A stretch of DNA of 64,000 nt from NCBI GenBank assembly GCA_030142905.1, contig JASJOG010000092.1, positions 868,001 through 932,000 on the forward strand, given 5' to 3'. Origin of the DNA: Heliopora coerulea (Eukaryota; Cnidaria; Anthozoa; Scleralcyonacea; Helioporidae). Both the position numbers and the translations under genes were made by a program. Within the stretch, counting starts at the first letter, position 1. The number at the start of each line of letters is the position of its first letter. A model generated the notes under the pieces. That model did no database searches. It was not told where the DNA came from and worked only from the letters and a program-made list of their open reading frames with translations. This document shows, piece after piece, positions 12,101 to 22,141 of this stretch.

Positions 12101-13745
12101 TTAATTTGTGGTATTAAATAGGATTGGATTTTAAAACTTTTAGTCAGCTTGCTATGGCCTTCTTATCATGACATACAGTATTTTTATGATGTGGTAATGA
12201 TTCATTGTGTGCATGGCTGTGTTATGGTAATAACTGTTTTTAAGAAACTTACCATTTGTCATCTTCCATTGACGAAGGTTCTTGATTGTTCAGAATTTTG
12301 GTGTGGCTTGCTTATTTCAGACATCTCGTTGACTTTGATGAAGAATCTGTTAAAACAATTAACGAAAAGTTTAGAATTATATATTCTTAGCAACTGGTAT
12401 CGAATTGGGTTGGATTTTAAAACATTCACTCATCTCTCCATGGCCTTCTTATCACGACATGCAGTATTTTACGATGTGGCGATGAATGTATTTGTGGCTG
12501 TCTTGTGGTAATAATGACTTTTTTTAAGAAACTCACCATTTGTCTACTTCCACAGCAGAAGGTTCTTGATTCTTCAAAATTTGAGTGTAACTTGCTACTT
12601 TCAGATACCTCAGTGACTTTGATAATCAATCTGTTAAAAAAAGTGATAAAAGAGTTAGAATTTTTTTTTACACAAAATATAAGTAACATTTTGCTTGTGT
12701 TATATAATGTTACCAATTGTATTGGTGTCCAATAGGATTGGATTTTAATACTTTCAGTCATCTCTCGATGGCATACAATAGAGTCATGACATGATGATGA
12801 ATTTGTGGGTGGCTAGTCTTGAGCTAATAAGAGTTGCTCTTAAGAAACTTACCAATTGGTCGGCTTCCACTGCAGAAGGTTCTTGTTTCTTTGAAATTTG
12901 GGTGTGGCTTGCTCATTTCAGACATCTCCTGGACTTTGATGAATAATCTGTTAAAAAAATTAATGAGAAGCTTAGAATTGTATTTTTACATAAAATATAA
13001 GTGTTATTGTATTTTGATTGTATTATAGTATGTTACCATTGTATAATATTAGCAGTTATACTATTGTATTGGTATCCAGTAGGATTGGATTTTAATACTT
13101 TCAGTGATCTCTCCATGGCATACAATATTTTTATGACGTGGTGATGAATGTGTGGGTGGCCAGGCTTGAGATAATAAGGGTTGTTCTTGAGAAACTTACC
13201 AATTGGTCGGCTTCCACTGCGGAAGGTTCTTGTTTCTTTGAAATTTGGGCATGGCTTGGTAATTTCAGAAAGCTCTTTTTTTAACAAGGATTTTTGTCTT
13301 TCTTCTTCATTCTGTCATACTTTGGGAAAACTGTTTGGTGTGCTTTAAAAAATCTGTGAAAACAATTATAAATGGATAGGAATGAGCTTGGTTAAGCCAG
13401 AAGGAGGCTAATGAAAAGCAGGATTTAAGTGGATAAAAATATGGAAGTAGTTAAATTAAACAGAATGGGAAGAATGGAAGTAGAAATGAATGGGAAGTAG
13501 GATGCTGGACACTTTGGGGAACCGGGGGGGAGAAAGTTTGTTGCTGAAGTGAAGTGTTTATGCATAATTAATTAGGTTAGTCAAACTGTTTAACTTGGCC
13601 TAAAGGAAAATTAAACGATCTATACTTCTGAAAAAGCAATCCCACCAGGACTACCTTACTTACAGCGTTGTAAAAATGTGATTCCGTAGCCTTTCTTGCA
13701 ATTAAAAGCTCTTCCCCCAATCTTTCGGAACTTCAAGGACGCCAT
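9043..13745 (-). CDS. Putative small multi-exon gene of unknown function
   Basis: Possible first exon 13745-13664 (MASLKFRKIGGRAFNCKKGY, then GITFLQRC, donor CGCT|GTAAGT) and last exon 9155-9043 (acceptor CTTTTCAG; DSKPTQRDRKTTNRTGSFTP, then VTVDEWTPRLTEQVLTR and TAA). Joined directly they are in frame and give about 64 residues. Four copies of an exon-like cassette lie between them (12,253 to about 13,290), but their phases do not match exon 1 in any simple way. A further exon, alternative splicing or decay of the locus would be needed. No family recognised. A GC-richer stretch around 13,640-13,980 could be the promoter. Transcript data would settle whether this is a gene. Confidence 0.4.
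10749..11755. mobile_element. Head-to-head pair of truncated Penelope-like retroelements
   Basis: Two inverted, nearly identical ~480-bp arms (about 10,749-11,232 on minus, 11,284-11,755 on plus) separated by about 50 bp. Each arm encodes the end of a GIY-YIG-type endonuclease (YVGETGRAFSTRIKEHIKK in the plus copy) followed by a matching 3' non-coding part that ends near AATAAAAACCATTTTGGTC. Penelope-like elements carry this domain C-terminal to the reverse transcriptase and often insert as 5'-truncated or partly inverted copies. The reverse transcriptase itself is absent. Confidence 0.75.
11284..11568 (+). pseudogene. Penelope-like element GIY-YIG endonuclease fragment (open copy)
   Basis: 94 codons to a TAA. 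The fragment starts CSECDWNYVGETGRAFSTR, with the paired cysteines and the YVGETGR block typical of Penelope-like C-termini, then IKEHIKK and SNITNHAWKLDHH, and ends KPLPGQYSILMKR. It lacks the N-terminal part of the element and any start signal, so it is a relic. The inverted copy to the left carries stops and frame breaks in the same region. Confidence 0.7.
12120..13290 (-). repeat. Four tandem copies of a ~290-345-bp unit, each with an exon-like cassette
   Basis: On the plus strand each unit begins with a GGATTGGATTTTAA-like sequence (about 12,120, 12,409, 12,736 and 13,083). On the minus strand each unit carries a 94-95-bp cassette flanked by TTTTAACAG and GTAAGT or GTGAGT: 12,346-12,253; 12,630-12,537; 12,947-12,853; and a fourth, degraded at its 5' side, ending at about 13,200. 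One frame gives SKPHPNFKETRTFCSGSRPI in the 12.9-kb copy and SKLHSNFEESRTFCCGSRQM in the 12.6-kb copy; the 12.3-kb copy has an internal stop. Confidence 0.65.
13664..13745 (-). CDS. Likely first coding exon, unknown protein
   Basis: ATG followed by 26 codons and a strong donor (CGCT|GTAAGT). It is rich in Lys, Arg and Gly, with a net positive N-terminus. An in-frame upstream ATG exists at 13853. The flank is richer in GC than the rest of the first 13 kb, as a promoter-proximal exon would be. Confidence 0.4.
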
Positions 13746-13979
13746 CTTGCCTTCGGCCACATGGTTTGTATTACAGCCAATTTTTGACGAAGTCTTTGTA
13801 CCAAACTTTCTCCAAATGTCTATTTTGGCATTCTGGATGTAGCAGAATTTCACAGAGGAAGTGTGGAGATGTCCGATATAGTTTTATGGCCATATTTTCC
13901 CTTGAAACGAGCCATTCCGGATCTCTTCGTCAAAGCGTTCACTCGACACGTGTACATCAAGCTTAGTGACCTTTCCGTC

Positions 13980-14960
13980 CAGTTCGTTCTCTTGCGCATA
14001 ATTGTAGTATTTAGCCGTTTAGCTTAGCGTTGGTTAGAAACTTCAAATAACGTTTTAAAATACTTTTTGAGCAAGTACAGTTGTAATATTTGACGATAAT
14101 GAAGCTGTGTTAGTTTTTATTCTTAATCTAATTCTTGTTTCTTCAAAATAGTCGTTTTATTTGAGTGTTTTTGCTAATTTTTTTTTTTCGTTGTGTGCTT
14201 TGTTAAAGAAAAGATTACTACAATTAGATGATTGCTTTCATCGAATACCACAATGGCTTAGTGGATAGACCCTGTTGCGGGCGTTCAAGCGCCCCTAGGA
14301 TCGAAGCGCCGCGGTGACGCTACCGTTGACGCTAAGTACCAAGGTCAGAAGTACAAAGAAGAATGGAGAAGGAAGACGAGGCAGAAGAGGAAGCGGAAAA
14401 AAGAAAGAAATTTTTACAAAATCTTTGAAAAAATTTGACTTGTAACCCTTCGCTTGTCAACGCCTATTTCGGGTTCTCCTCTGCTCACTACTGTCATGCT
14501 GTCGCCTCTACGACCTAGTGGTGTGGCGCGCGCGTTACTGAAGTCCTAAGATGTCTGCCCTCGACTCGCGGAGTGATACTTGCGATGGCGTGTTGGTAAT
14601 GTAGTCGTGTAATATCGTTTATGTCCAGTAGATTGCTTACTTCCATCTCAATCCAAGCTGTTTATGTACGAAGCAAATTGTTTTGTTCGAAATATTGTGG
14701 GACATGTGTCGATCGACATTTGTGAAATAAACTTTTTGTGTTATTGCTAATAATCAATGCCATTAGTTATGTGTTATGTTGGATAGCCCTGGGTGAACGT
14801 GAACGCCTGCGAAACTTTGGTCGCGAGTTCGATTCTTTGGTGCATTAGATTTTTCCCCCTTTCGTCCTTCTCGCTTGTGGAAGGTGTCAGTAAAACGATA
14901 AAGACATTGCTCTAGTAATACCCTTTACTAAAGCTTCGATAAAAGCTTTTACGGATTTTA
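13980..14960. other. Intergenic DNA with weak tRNA-like patches
   Basis: Two stretches resemble pol III promoter boxes on the plus strand: ATGGCTTAGTGGATAGACC with GGATCGAAGC at about 14,251-14,310, and a GAGTTCGATTCTTTGG B-box-like sequence at about 14,826. Neither folds into a proper tRNA as read, so degenerate SINE heads are more likely. No coding gene seen. Confidence 0.25.
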
Positions 14961-14970
14961 ATACTTGAAT

Positions 14971-15660
14971 GTTGATGTTCATTGAAGCATACTATAAATT
15001 CGGCTACGCCTTGACGATATATTGTGGGACATTTTGTATTAATTATTGTTAATATTTTTATTCATGGCGGATACCCATGTGAGAGTTGAACGAGAGTTCT
15101 CTTTGCACTCCCAGTTTTGTTAGATACTTCTTGTTAAAGGCAGAAGCCGTTTTGTTCGTCTTTGGAGATTTGGTGTTCATTCAAGCATGCGATAAATCCA
15201 GCAACACGTCGACGATATATTGTGGGACACAAGAGACATTCCTTTACAGAATATAACCGTTCAAAATTTGATGTTCATTGAAGGATGCTGTTAAATCCAG
15301 CTACACGTCGACGATATATTGTACCAGAGACACTTATTTGTAGAATATAAACGTTTGAAGTGTGGTGTTCATTGGAGCATAGTATAAAGCCCATTTACAC
15401 CTTGACGATATATTGTGGGATGTACTGAATTGTTAATATTTTTATTAATGGCATACATCCATAGAAGAGTTTGAAAAGAGTTCTTTTAGCACTTAGTGTG
15501 AGATTAACTACGTCTTGCACTTCTAGTTATGTAAGATGCTTCTTGTTTAATAGTTGATGTTCATTGAAGTATACTATAAAATCCAGCTACACCTCGACGA
15601 TATAATATGGGACATTCTGAATTAATTGTAGTTAATACTTTTATTAATGGCGAACACTCA
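14971..15660 (+). repeat. Irregularly spaced repeat with GACGATATATTGTGGGAC core
   Basis: Five copies of a ~55-bp motif: TTCATTGAAGCAT, then TATAAATCCAGCTACACC-like sequence, then GACGATATATTGTGGGAC (starts near 14,978, 15,177, 15,281, 15,367, 15,559). Spacings are roughly 100 or 200 bp. A second motif, TATTTTTATTAATGGC, recurs between some copies. It looks like a decayed complex tandem repeat that leads into the minisatellite. Confidence 0.65.
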
Positions 15661-15811
15661 TACGAGAGCTTAACGAGAGTTCTTTTGAACTTAGTTTGAA
15701 AGGTTACTTGGACATACAAACATACAGAGGATTAACTGTCTTGCACTCATAATTTTGTTAGATGGTTCTTGTTTAATTTAGCACCTCCTTAGTTTTAACA
15801 TCACTTTAGTT

Positions 15812-18800
15812 TGGGGCCTCCCTTATTTCGGTGCCTCCTTATTTAGATGTCCCCTCATTTAGGCACCCTCTTATTTTGGTGCCCTCTTATTTCGGTGCGA
15901 CATTATTTAGGTGTCCCGTTATTTCGGTGGACTCTTATTTCTGTGCCCTCTTATTTCGGTGCCTCCTTATTCTGGCGCCGTCTTATTTAGGAACTCTTAT
16001 TTTGGTGCGCCCTTATTTCGGTGACCCCTTATTTCAGCACCCTCTTATTGTAATGCCCTCTTATTTCGGTGCGCCCTTATAAGGGCAGTGGCCAAACCTA
16101 TGCTTAGAGTCGGTCTAGAATGGAGAAGTAAGACGACTCCTTCCCTCCACTAGTCTGAGGGTTCACCTTGGGCAAGTGATAGTACCCTCGTGCCTCCCTA
16201 CCTAGGGATACAGGTCCAGACATCGGCAGCAGGATGTCTGGTGGTGCAAGCGGCAGAAGAGCTCATCCTAGAAGCAATGGCGTGAACACCAGATGGCATG
16301 CAGAGGAGCCTCAACTGAGGCCAACGGATGGCATCAACCAGCAAGTGAGTTGCTACTGCGGGGCGATCTCCTCGTCAACAATGTCCGTTGCACTCCTGTG
16401 CACCACATTGTATCAGGCGTTGAGAACCAGAGAGGCAGTCTGGTGGAGGCACAACACCAACTGGCTTTGGAACTGTGCAAGGCGTCTTGTTTTGAGAATG
16501 GAGGATATGCCTCAACTCAAACACAAGACAGTCATCTTCGGCAACGAAGGACAGCCATTAATTAGATTAATTAATTTAGGTGTCCCCTTGTTTAGGCACC
16601 CTCTTATTTTAATGCCCTTATTTCGGTACCCTCTTATTTTAATGCTCTGATTTCGGTGCCCAATTATTTGGGTGCACCCTTATTTCTGTGCCCCTTTATT
16701 TCGGTGCCCCTTATTCTGGTGCCCTCTTATTTAGGCACCCTCTAATTTTAATTTCCTTATTTCGGTGCCTTCTTATTTCGGTGTCCGCTTATTTAGGCAC
16801 CCTCTTATTTTAATGCTCTCTTATTTCGGTGCCCCATTATTTTGGTGCGCCCTTATTTCTGTGCTCTCTTATTTCGGTGCCCTTTAATTTCGGTGCCCCC
16901 ATATTCTCGCGTCCTCTTCTTTAGGCACTCTTATTTTTGTGCCTTCTTATTGTGGTGCTCCCTTATTTAGGCACCCTCTTATTTTAATGCCCTTATTTTG
17001 GTGCCTCCTTATTTGGGTGTCCCCTTATTAAGGCACCTTCTTATTTTAATGCTCTTTTATTTCGGTACGCCCTTTTTTCGGTGCCCCCTTATTTCTGTGC
17101 CTCCTTTTTTCGGTGCCTTATTATTTAGGTGTCCTCTTATTTTGGCACCCTCTTATTATAATGCTCTCTTATTTCGGTTCCTTCTTATTCTAGCCTCCTC
17201 TTATTTAGGCACCCTCTTATTATAATGCTCTCTTATTTTGGCGCCCCGTTATTTCTGTGCACCCTCATTTAGGTGCCCCCTTATTTCGGCACCCTCTTAT
17301 TTTAATGCTCTATTATTTCGGTATGCTCTTTTTTCGTTGCCTCCTTATTTCTGTGAACTCTTATTTCTGTGCCCCCTTTTTTCGGTGCCTTTTTATTTCG
17401 GTTCCTCCTTATTTAGGTGTCCCCTTATTTAGGAATCTTGTTATTTTAATGCTCTCTTATTTCGGTGCGCCCTTATTTCGGTGTCCCGTTATTTTTGTGG
17501 ACCCTTATTGCTGTGCCCTCTTATTTTGGTGCCTTCTTATTCTAGCGTCGTCTTATTTAGGCACTCTTATTTTGGTGCCCCGTTATTTCGGTACCTTTTC
17601 ATTTAGGTGTCTCCTTATTTAGGTATCCCCTTATTTAAGCACCCTCTTATCATAATGCTTTCTTCGTAGCACCCTTTTTTCTGTGCCCTCTTGTTTCGGT
17701 GCCCTTTAATTTCAGTGCCCCCTTATTCTGGCGCCCTCTTCTTTAGGCACGCTTATTTTTGTACCCTCTTATTGTGGTGCCCCCTTATTTCGGTACGCCC
17801 TTATTTCGGTAGGCCCTTATTTGGGTGTCCGCTTATTTAAGCACTGTCTTATTTTAATGCCCTTATTTCGGTGCCTCCTTATTTAGGTGTCCCCTTATTT
17901 CGGCACCGTCTTATTTTAATGCTCTCTTAATTCGGTGTGCCCTTATTTCGGTGCCCAATTATTTGGGTGCAGCCTCATTTCTGTGCCCTCTTATTTCGAT
18001 GCCCTTTATTCTAGCTTCCTTTTACTTAGGCACTCTTATTTCTGTCCCCCTTATTTCAGTGGCTTTTTAGTTCGGTTTCTACTTATTTAGGTGTCCCCTT
18101 AGTTAGGCACCCTGTTATTTCAATGCTCTCTTATTTTGGTGCGCCCTTATTTCGGTGTCCCGTTATTTTTGTGGACCCTTATTTCTGTGCCCTCTTATTT
18201 CGGTGCCTTCTTATTCTAGCGTCGTCTTATTTAGGCACTCTTATTTTGGTACCCCGTTATTTCGGTGCTCCCTTATTTCGGTGCCCCCTTATTTCTGTGC
18301 CCCCTTATTTCTGTGCCCCTTTTTTCTAGCCTCCTCTTATTTAGGCACTCTTATTTTGGTGCCCCTTTATTTCGGTGCCTTTTTATTTAGGTGCCTCATT
18401 ATTTAGGTGTCCCCTTATTTAGGCACCCTCTTATTATAATGCCCTCTTATTTTGGTCCTCCGTTATGTCGGTACACCCTTATTTCTGTGCCTTCTTATTT
18501 CTGTTCTTCCTTATTCTGGTGCCCTCTTATTTAGGCACTCTTGTTTTGGTGCCCTGTTATTGTGGTGCCCCCTTATTTCGGTGAGCCTTTATTTAGGTGT
18601 TATCTTATTTAGGCACCCTCTTATTTTAATGCTCTCTTATTTCGGTGCCACTTTATTTCGTTGCCCCCTTATTTCGGTGCCCTCTTATTTAGGCACGCTT
18701 ATTGTGGTGCCCCCTTATTTTGGTGCTTGTTTATTTACGTGTCCCCTTGTTTAGGCACGCTCTTATTTTAATGCTGTCTTATTTCGGTGCGCTCTTTCTT

Positions 18801-20395
18801 CGGTGCCCGCTTATTTCTGTGCCCTCTTATTTCGATGCCCCTTTATTTCTGTTCCGCCTTTTTCTGGCACCCTCTTATTTAGACACTCTTATTTCGGAGC
18901 CCCCTTATTTCGGTGCCCCTTTATTTCGGTACCCCGATAATTTGGTGCCCTCTTATTTAGGCACGCTTATTCTGGTGCCATCTTATTTTGGTGCTTCCTT
19001 ATTTAGGTATCCCCTTATTTAGGCACACTCTTATTTTAATGCTCTCTTATTTCAGTGCCGAATTATTTCGGTGCACCCTTATTTCTGTGCCCTCTTATTT
19101 CGATACTCCTTTATTTTGGTGTCCCCTTCTTCTGGTGCCCTCTTATTTTAGTGCCCTCTTATTTTGGTGCCCTCTTATTGTGGTGCCTCCTTATTTTGGT
19201 GCGCCCTTAATTCGGTGCCTCCTCATTTAGGTGTCCCCTTATTTAGGCACCCTCTTATTTTAATGCTCTCTTATTTCGGTACGCCCTTATTTTGGTGCCT
19301 TCTTATTTAGGTGTCCTTTTATTTTGGCACCCTCTTATTTTAATGCTTTCTTATTTCGGTGCTTCTTTATTTCAGTGCCCCCTTATTTCGGTGCCTCATT
19401 ATTTAGGTGTCCCTTTATTTAGGCACCCTCTTATTTTAATGCTCTCTTATTTCTATGCGCCCTTATTTCGGTGCGCACTTATTTCAGTGTCCCCTTATTT
19501 CGGTGCCTCATTATTTAGGTGTCCCCTTATTTAGGCACCCCCTTATTTTTGTGCCTACTTATTTCGGTGTCCGTTTATTTCGGTGCCCCCTTCTTCTGGT
19601 GCCCTCTTATTTTGGTTCCTCCTTATTTCGGTGCCTCCTTATTAAGGTGTCTTCTTATTTGGGCACCCTTTTATTTTAATGCTCTCTTATGTCGGTGCAC
19701 GCTTATTTCGGTGCCCCATTATTTTGGTGCAGCCTTATTTCTGTGCCCTCTTATTTCGGTGCCCCTTTATTCTGGCACCCTCTTATTTAGGCACTCTTAT
19801 TTTGGTGCCGTCTTATTGTGGTGCCCCTTTATTTAGGTGTCCCCTTACTTAGGCACCCTCTTATTTTAATTCTCTCTTATTTCGGTGCTCAATTATTTCG
19901 GTGCTCCCTTATTCTGGCGCCCTCTTACTTATGCACTTTTATTGTGGTACCCTCTTATCTTGGTGCTGTGTTATTTCGGTGCCCCCTTATTTCCGTGCGT
20001 CCTTATTTAGGTTTCTCGTTATTTCTTTGCTCCCTTCTTTCTGTGCCCTCTTATTTCGGTGCCCCTTTATTTCGGTGTTCCCTTATTCTGGCGTTTTCTT
20101 ATTCAGGCACTTTTATTTTGGTGCCCTCTTATTGTGGTGCTGCATTATTTCGGTGCCTCGTTATTGAGGTGTCCCCTTATTTAGGCCCCCTCTTATTTCA
20201 ATATTCTTGTAGTTCGGTGCGCCATTATATCGGTGTCCCCTTTTTTCTGTGCCTTCTTGTTTCGGTACCCGTTTATTTCGGTGCCCCCTTATTCTGGTGC
20301 CCCTTATTTCGGTTCCTCCTTATTTAGGTGTCTTCTTATTTAGGCACCCTCTTATTTTAATGCTCTTATTTCAGTGCCTCTTTATTTTTAGCTTT
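15812..20395 (+). repeat. ~4.5-kb minisatellite of 16-bp units with higher-order structure
   Basis: About 250 tandem variants of a 16-bp unit, CTTATTTCGGTGCCCC in the commonest form. Distinct unit types recur in a fixed order, such as TTATTTAGGTGTCCCC, TTATTTAGGCACCCTC and TTATTTTAATGCTCTC, giving a 64-bp higher-order block seen at least eight times. Because 16 is not a multiple of 3, every frame on the plus strand is open for long stretches and yields PLFRCPLISVPSYFG-like peptides; these are not genes. The array is interrupted at 16,081-16,568. Confidence 0.9.
16081..16568. other. Non-repeat insertion inside the minisatellite
   Basis: About 490 bp of balanced-composition sequence with sharp edges against the 16-bp array. 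The plus strand has overlapping frames of 138 and 90 codons (16,234-16,650 and 16,293-16,565) that run through it. It could be a transposon fragment or a captured genomic piece; no family recognised and no clear target-site duplication. Confidence 0.5.
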
Positions 20396-20785
20396 ATCTA
20401 GGTGTTTGGACCTACTGTAGTCATAATGCTGACGGAATTTTCTGGTGAAAATTTTCCACGTTGTGAAGAAAAGCTTAAAGATTAATCCTGTAAATTTGTG
20501 CTTACTTCAGTCGCGCAGTTTGGTCGAATAATTCGACTGAATATGGTCAGAAATGCTAGCTGTTTGGACTTACTGTACTCACTATTCTCTGGGAATTTTC
20601 TTGTGAAAATTTACCACATTCTAAAGGAAAGCCTGAAGATTAATCCTGTAAATTTGTGCTTACTTTAGTCAAGCAGTTTGGTAGAATAATTCGACCGAAT
20701 TTGGTGAGAGATGCTAGATTTTTCGACCTATTGTAGTCATTATCCTGACGGAATTTTCAGGTGAAAATTTACCACGAAATGTATG
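20388..20785 (+). repeat. 158-bp tandem repeat, ~2.5 copies
   Basis: ATGCTAG followed by TGTTTGGACCTACTGTAGTC recurs with a 158-bp period (about 20,403, 20,561, 20,719), along with GGTGAAAATTTACCAC and AAGATTAATCCTGTAAATTT. It borders the minisatellite directly. No coding content. Confidence 0.8.
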
Positions 20786-20789
20786 GACT

Positions 20790-22140
20790 TAAACTGAATC
20801 ATTTAATTAAGACATCTTTGATTTATGTAAACAATTTATTTATGAAAGATTCAAAAAAGCATGCTTTAATAACGCTAAGTATATTTCCCCTTTTTGCCCT
20901 ATCTGGTTAGTTGCCCTTGACAAGACTATTGGTGGAGAATCAAAATTGCAAAATCGATTTTAATTCTCGTGGCATTCACGCCTCATCCTCTTTCCAACCT
21001 ACTCCCGACTTAAATGAAAGAATTTAATGGCTGAGGGATAAAGCATCAGCAGTGTACGATCAACACTGCGAAAATTTGAAATACCAACATCTGAAGGAAT
21101 AATTAAAATAATTACGACCAGCAACTTCATTCAGGTAATTCGTTTGATTATAAAACTTATTTCCCCAACCACCAAACCAATTTTTACAGAATAAAACACT
21201 GGAAAAGAAACATCTTGAAAACTCAAAGTACGGGTTTACATCAAGGCGAATTATCGGTAATATATAATTCGTCTTGATTTTATCTTATGGGTTTTCAAGA
21301 AGTTCCTTTGCAGTAAATGTTTTATTTTTCCAAACTGTCCACAGGCTCCAATAATTCAGCTAATTTTTCACACTGGAATTACGGCGCAACAACTCAGTAT
21401 TAATCACGACCAATAACATTACAATTATTAGCACAAGACACAGACAAAGGTTACCTCTTAAAGAACTAGACATCACGACAAAAAAAGCTCAACTTTTTTT
21501 TTTTCCTGTTCAGTTTGTTTTCCTTTTTCTTCTTCTTTAATATTCATTCATACTAACATATCCGTAATTAATTTTTGATAAACGTCTATCCTTCTGCAAT
21601 CCAGATTCAATGAAACAATGGTCCTTCCTCCAGCGAAACGAAAATCCTCTCAACACAAGCATTTTACGATTTCACATGCTTTCTTACGGTCTCTCTACTT
21701 TCCTCACCATTTTAATTCAATTCTTCCATAGTCTCACAGCCTCCCTCGAACTTCTCTCATGACACGTTCCTCCTCAGGGTCTCGCCCATGTAACACTAAA
21801 CATGCTTTACATTGAAAAAAATATACAAAAGTTCCGCCGTTTATTTACATATACAAAATATCTCAAGTCAATATATGAGCGCGATGTTTCGTTTCATTCA
21901 GCGCACACAAAGTAGTTCTCCGCAAAAAAATTCAATTTGTGCAAACATGTTTGTCTTGACTATATTTGGTGCAAATTGTAAACATCGAAAACTAAGGATG
22001 TCCATTTGAAGTTGCTCCAATTTTGCACTTGGACTCATCAGGAGAGCTCAGAAATGCTCCAAGTTATGAGAAATATTTTTAGTTTGCACGCATGTTCAGC
22101 CAGAGTCCTCAAAATTCTACCTCGCGAGTTTCTCGCGAGA
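20790..22140. other. 3' flank and probable 3' UTR of MYPT
   Basis: AT-rich and without repeats that I recognise. The stretch next to 22,142 should include the MYPT 3' UTR. Short open frames (such as 21,812-22,009) have no features. Confidence 0.4.
21840..21845 (-). terminator. Candidate polyadenylation signal of the MYPT gene
   Basis: AATAAA on the minus strand about 300 bp beyond the MYPT stop codon. Position is typical for a 3' UTR, but other AATAAA copies occur in this AT-rich DNA. Confidence 0.35.
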
Positions 22141-22141
22141 T

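Noticed and set aside
14251..14320. tRNA gene on the plus strand
   Set aside because: A-box-like sequence is fair but the B box is poor (GGATCGAAGC) and no cloverleaf could be drawn.
15831..20327. More than a dozen plus-strand frames resembling membrane proteins (PLFRCPLISVPSYFG-type)
   Set aside because: They are translations of the 16-bp minisatellite; period 16 gives a 16-residue pseudo-repeat in all frames.
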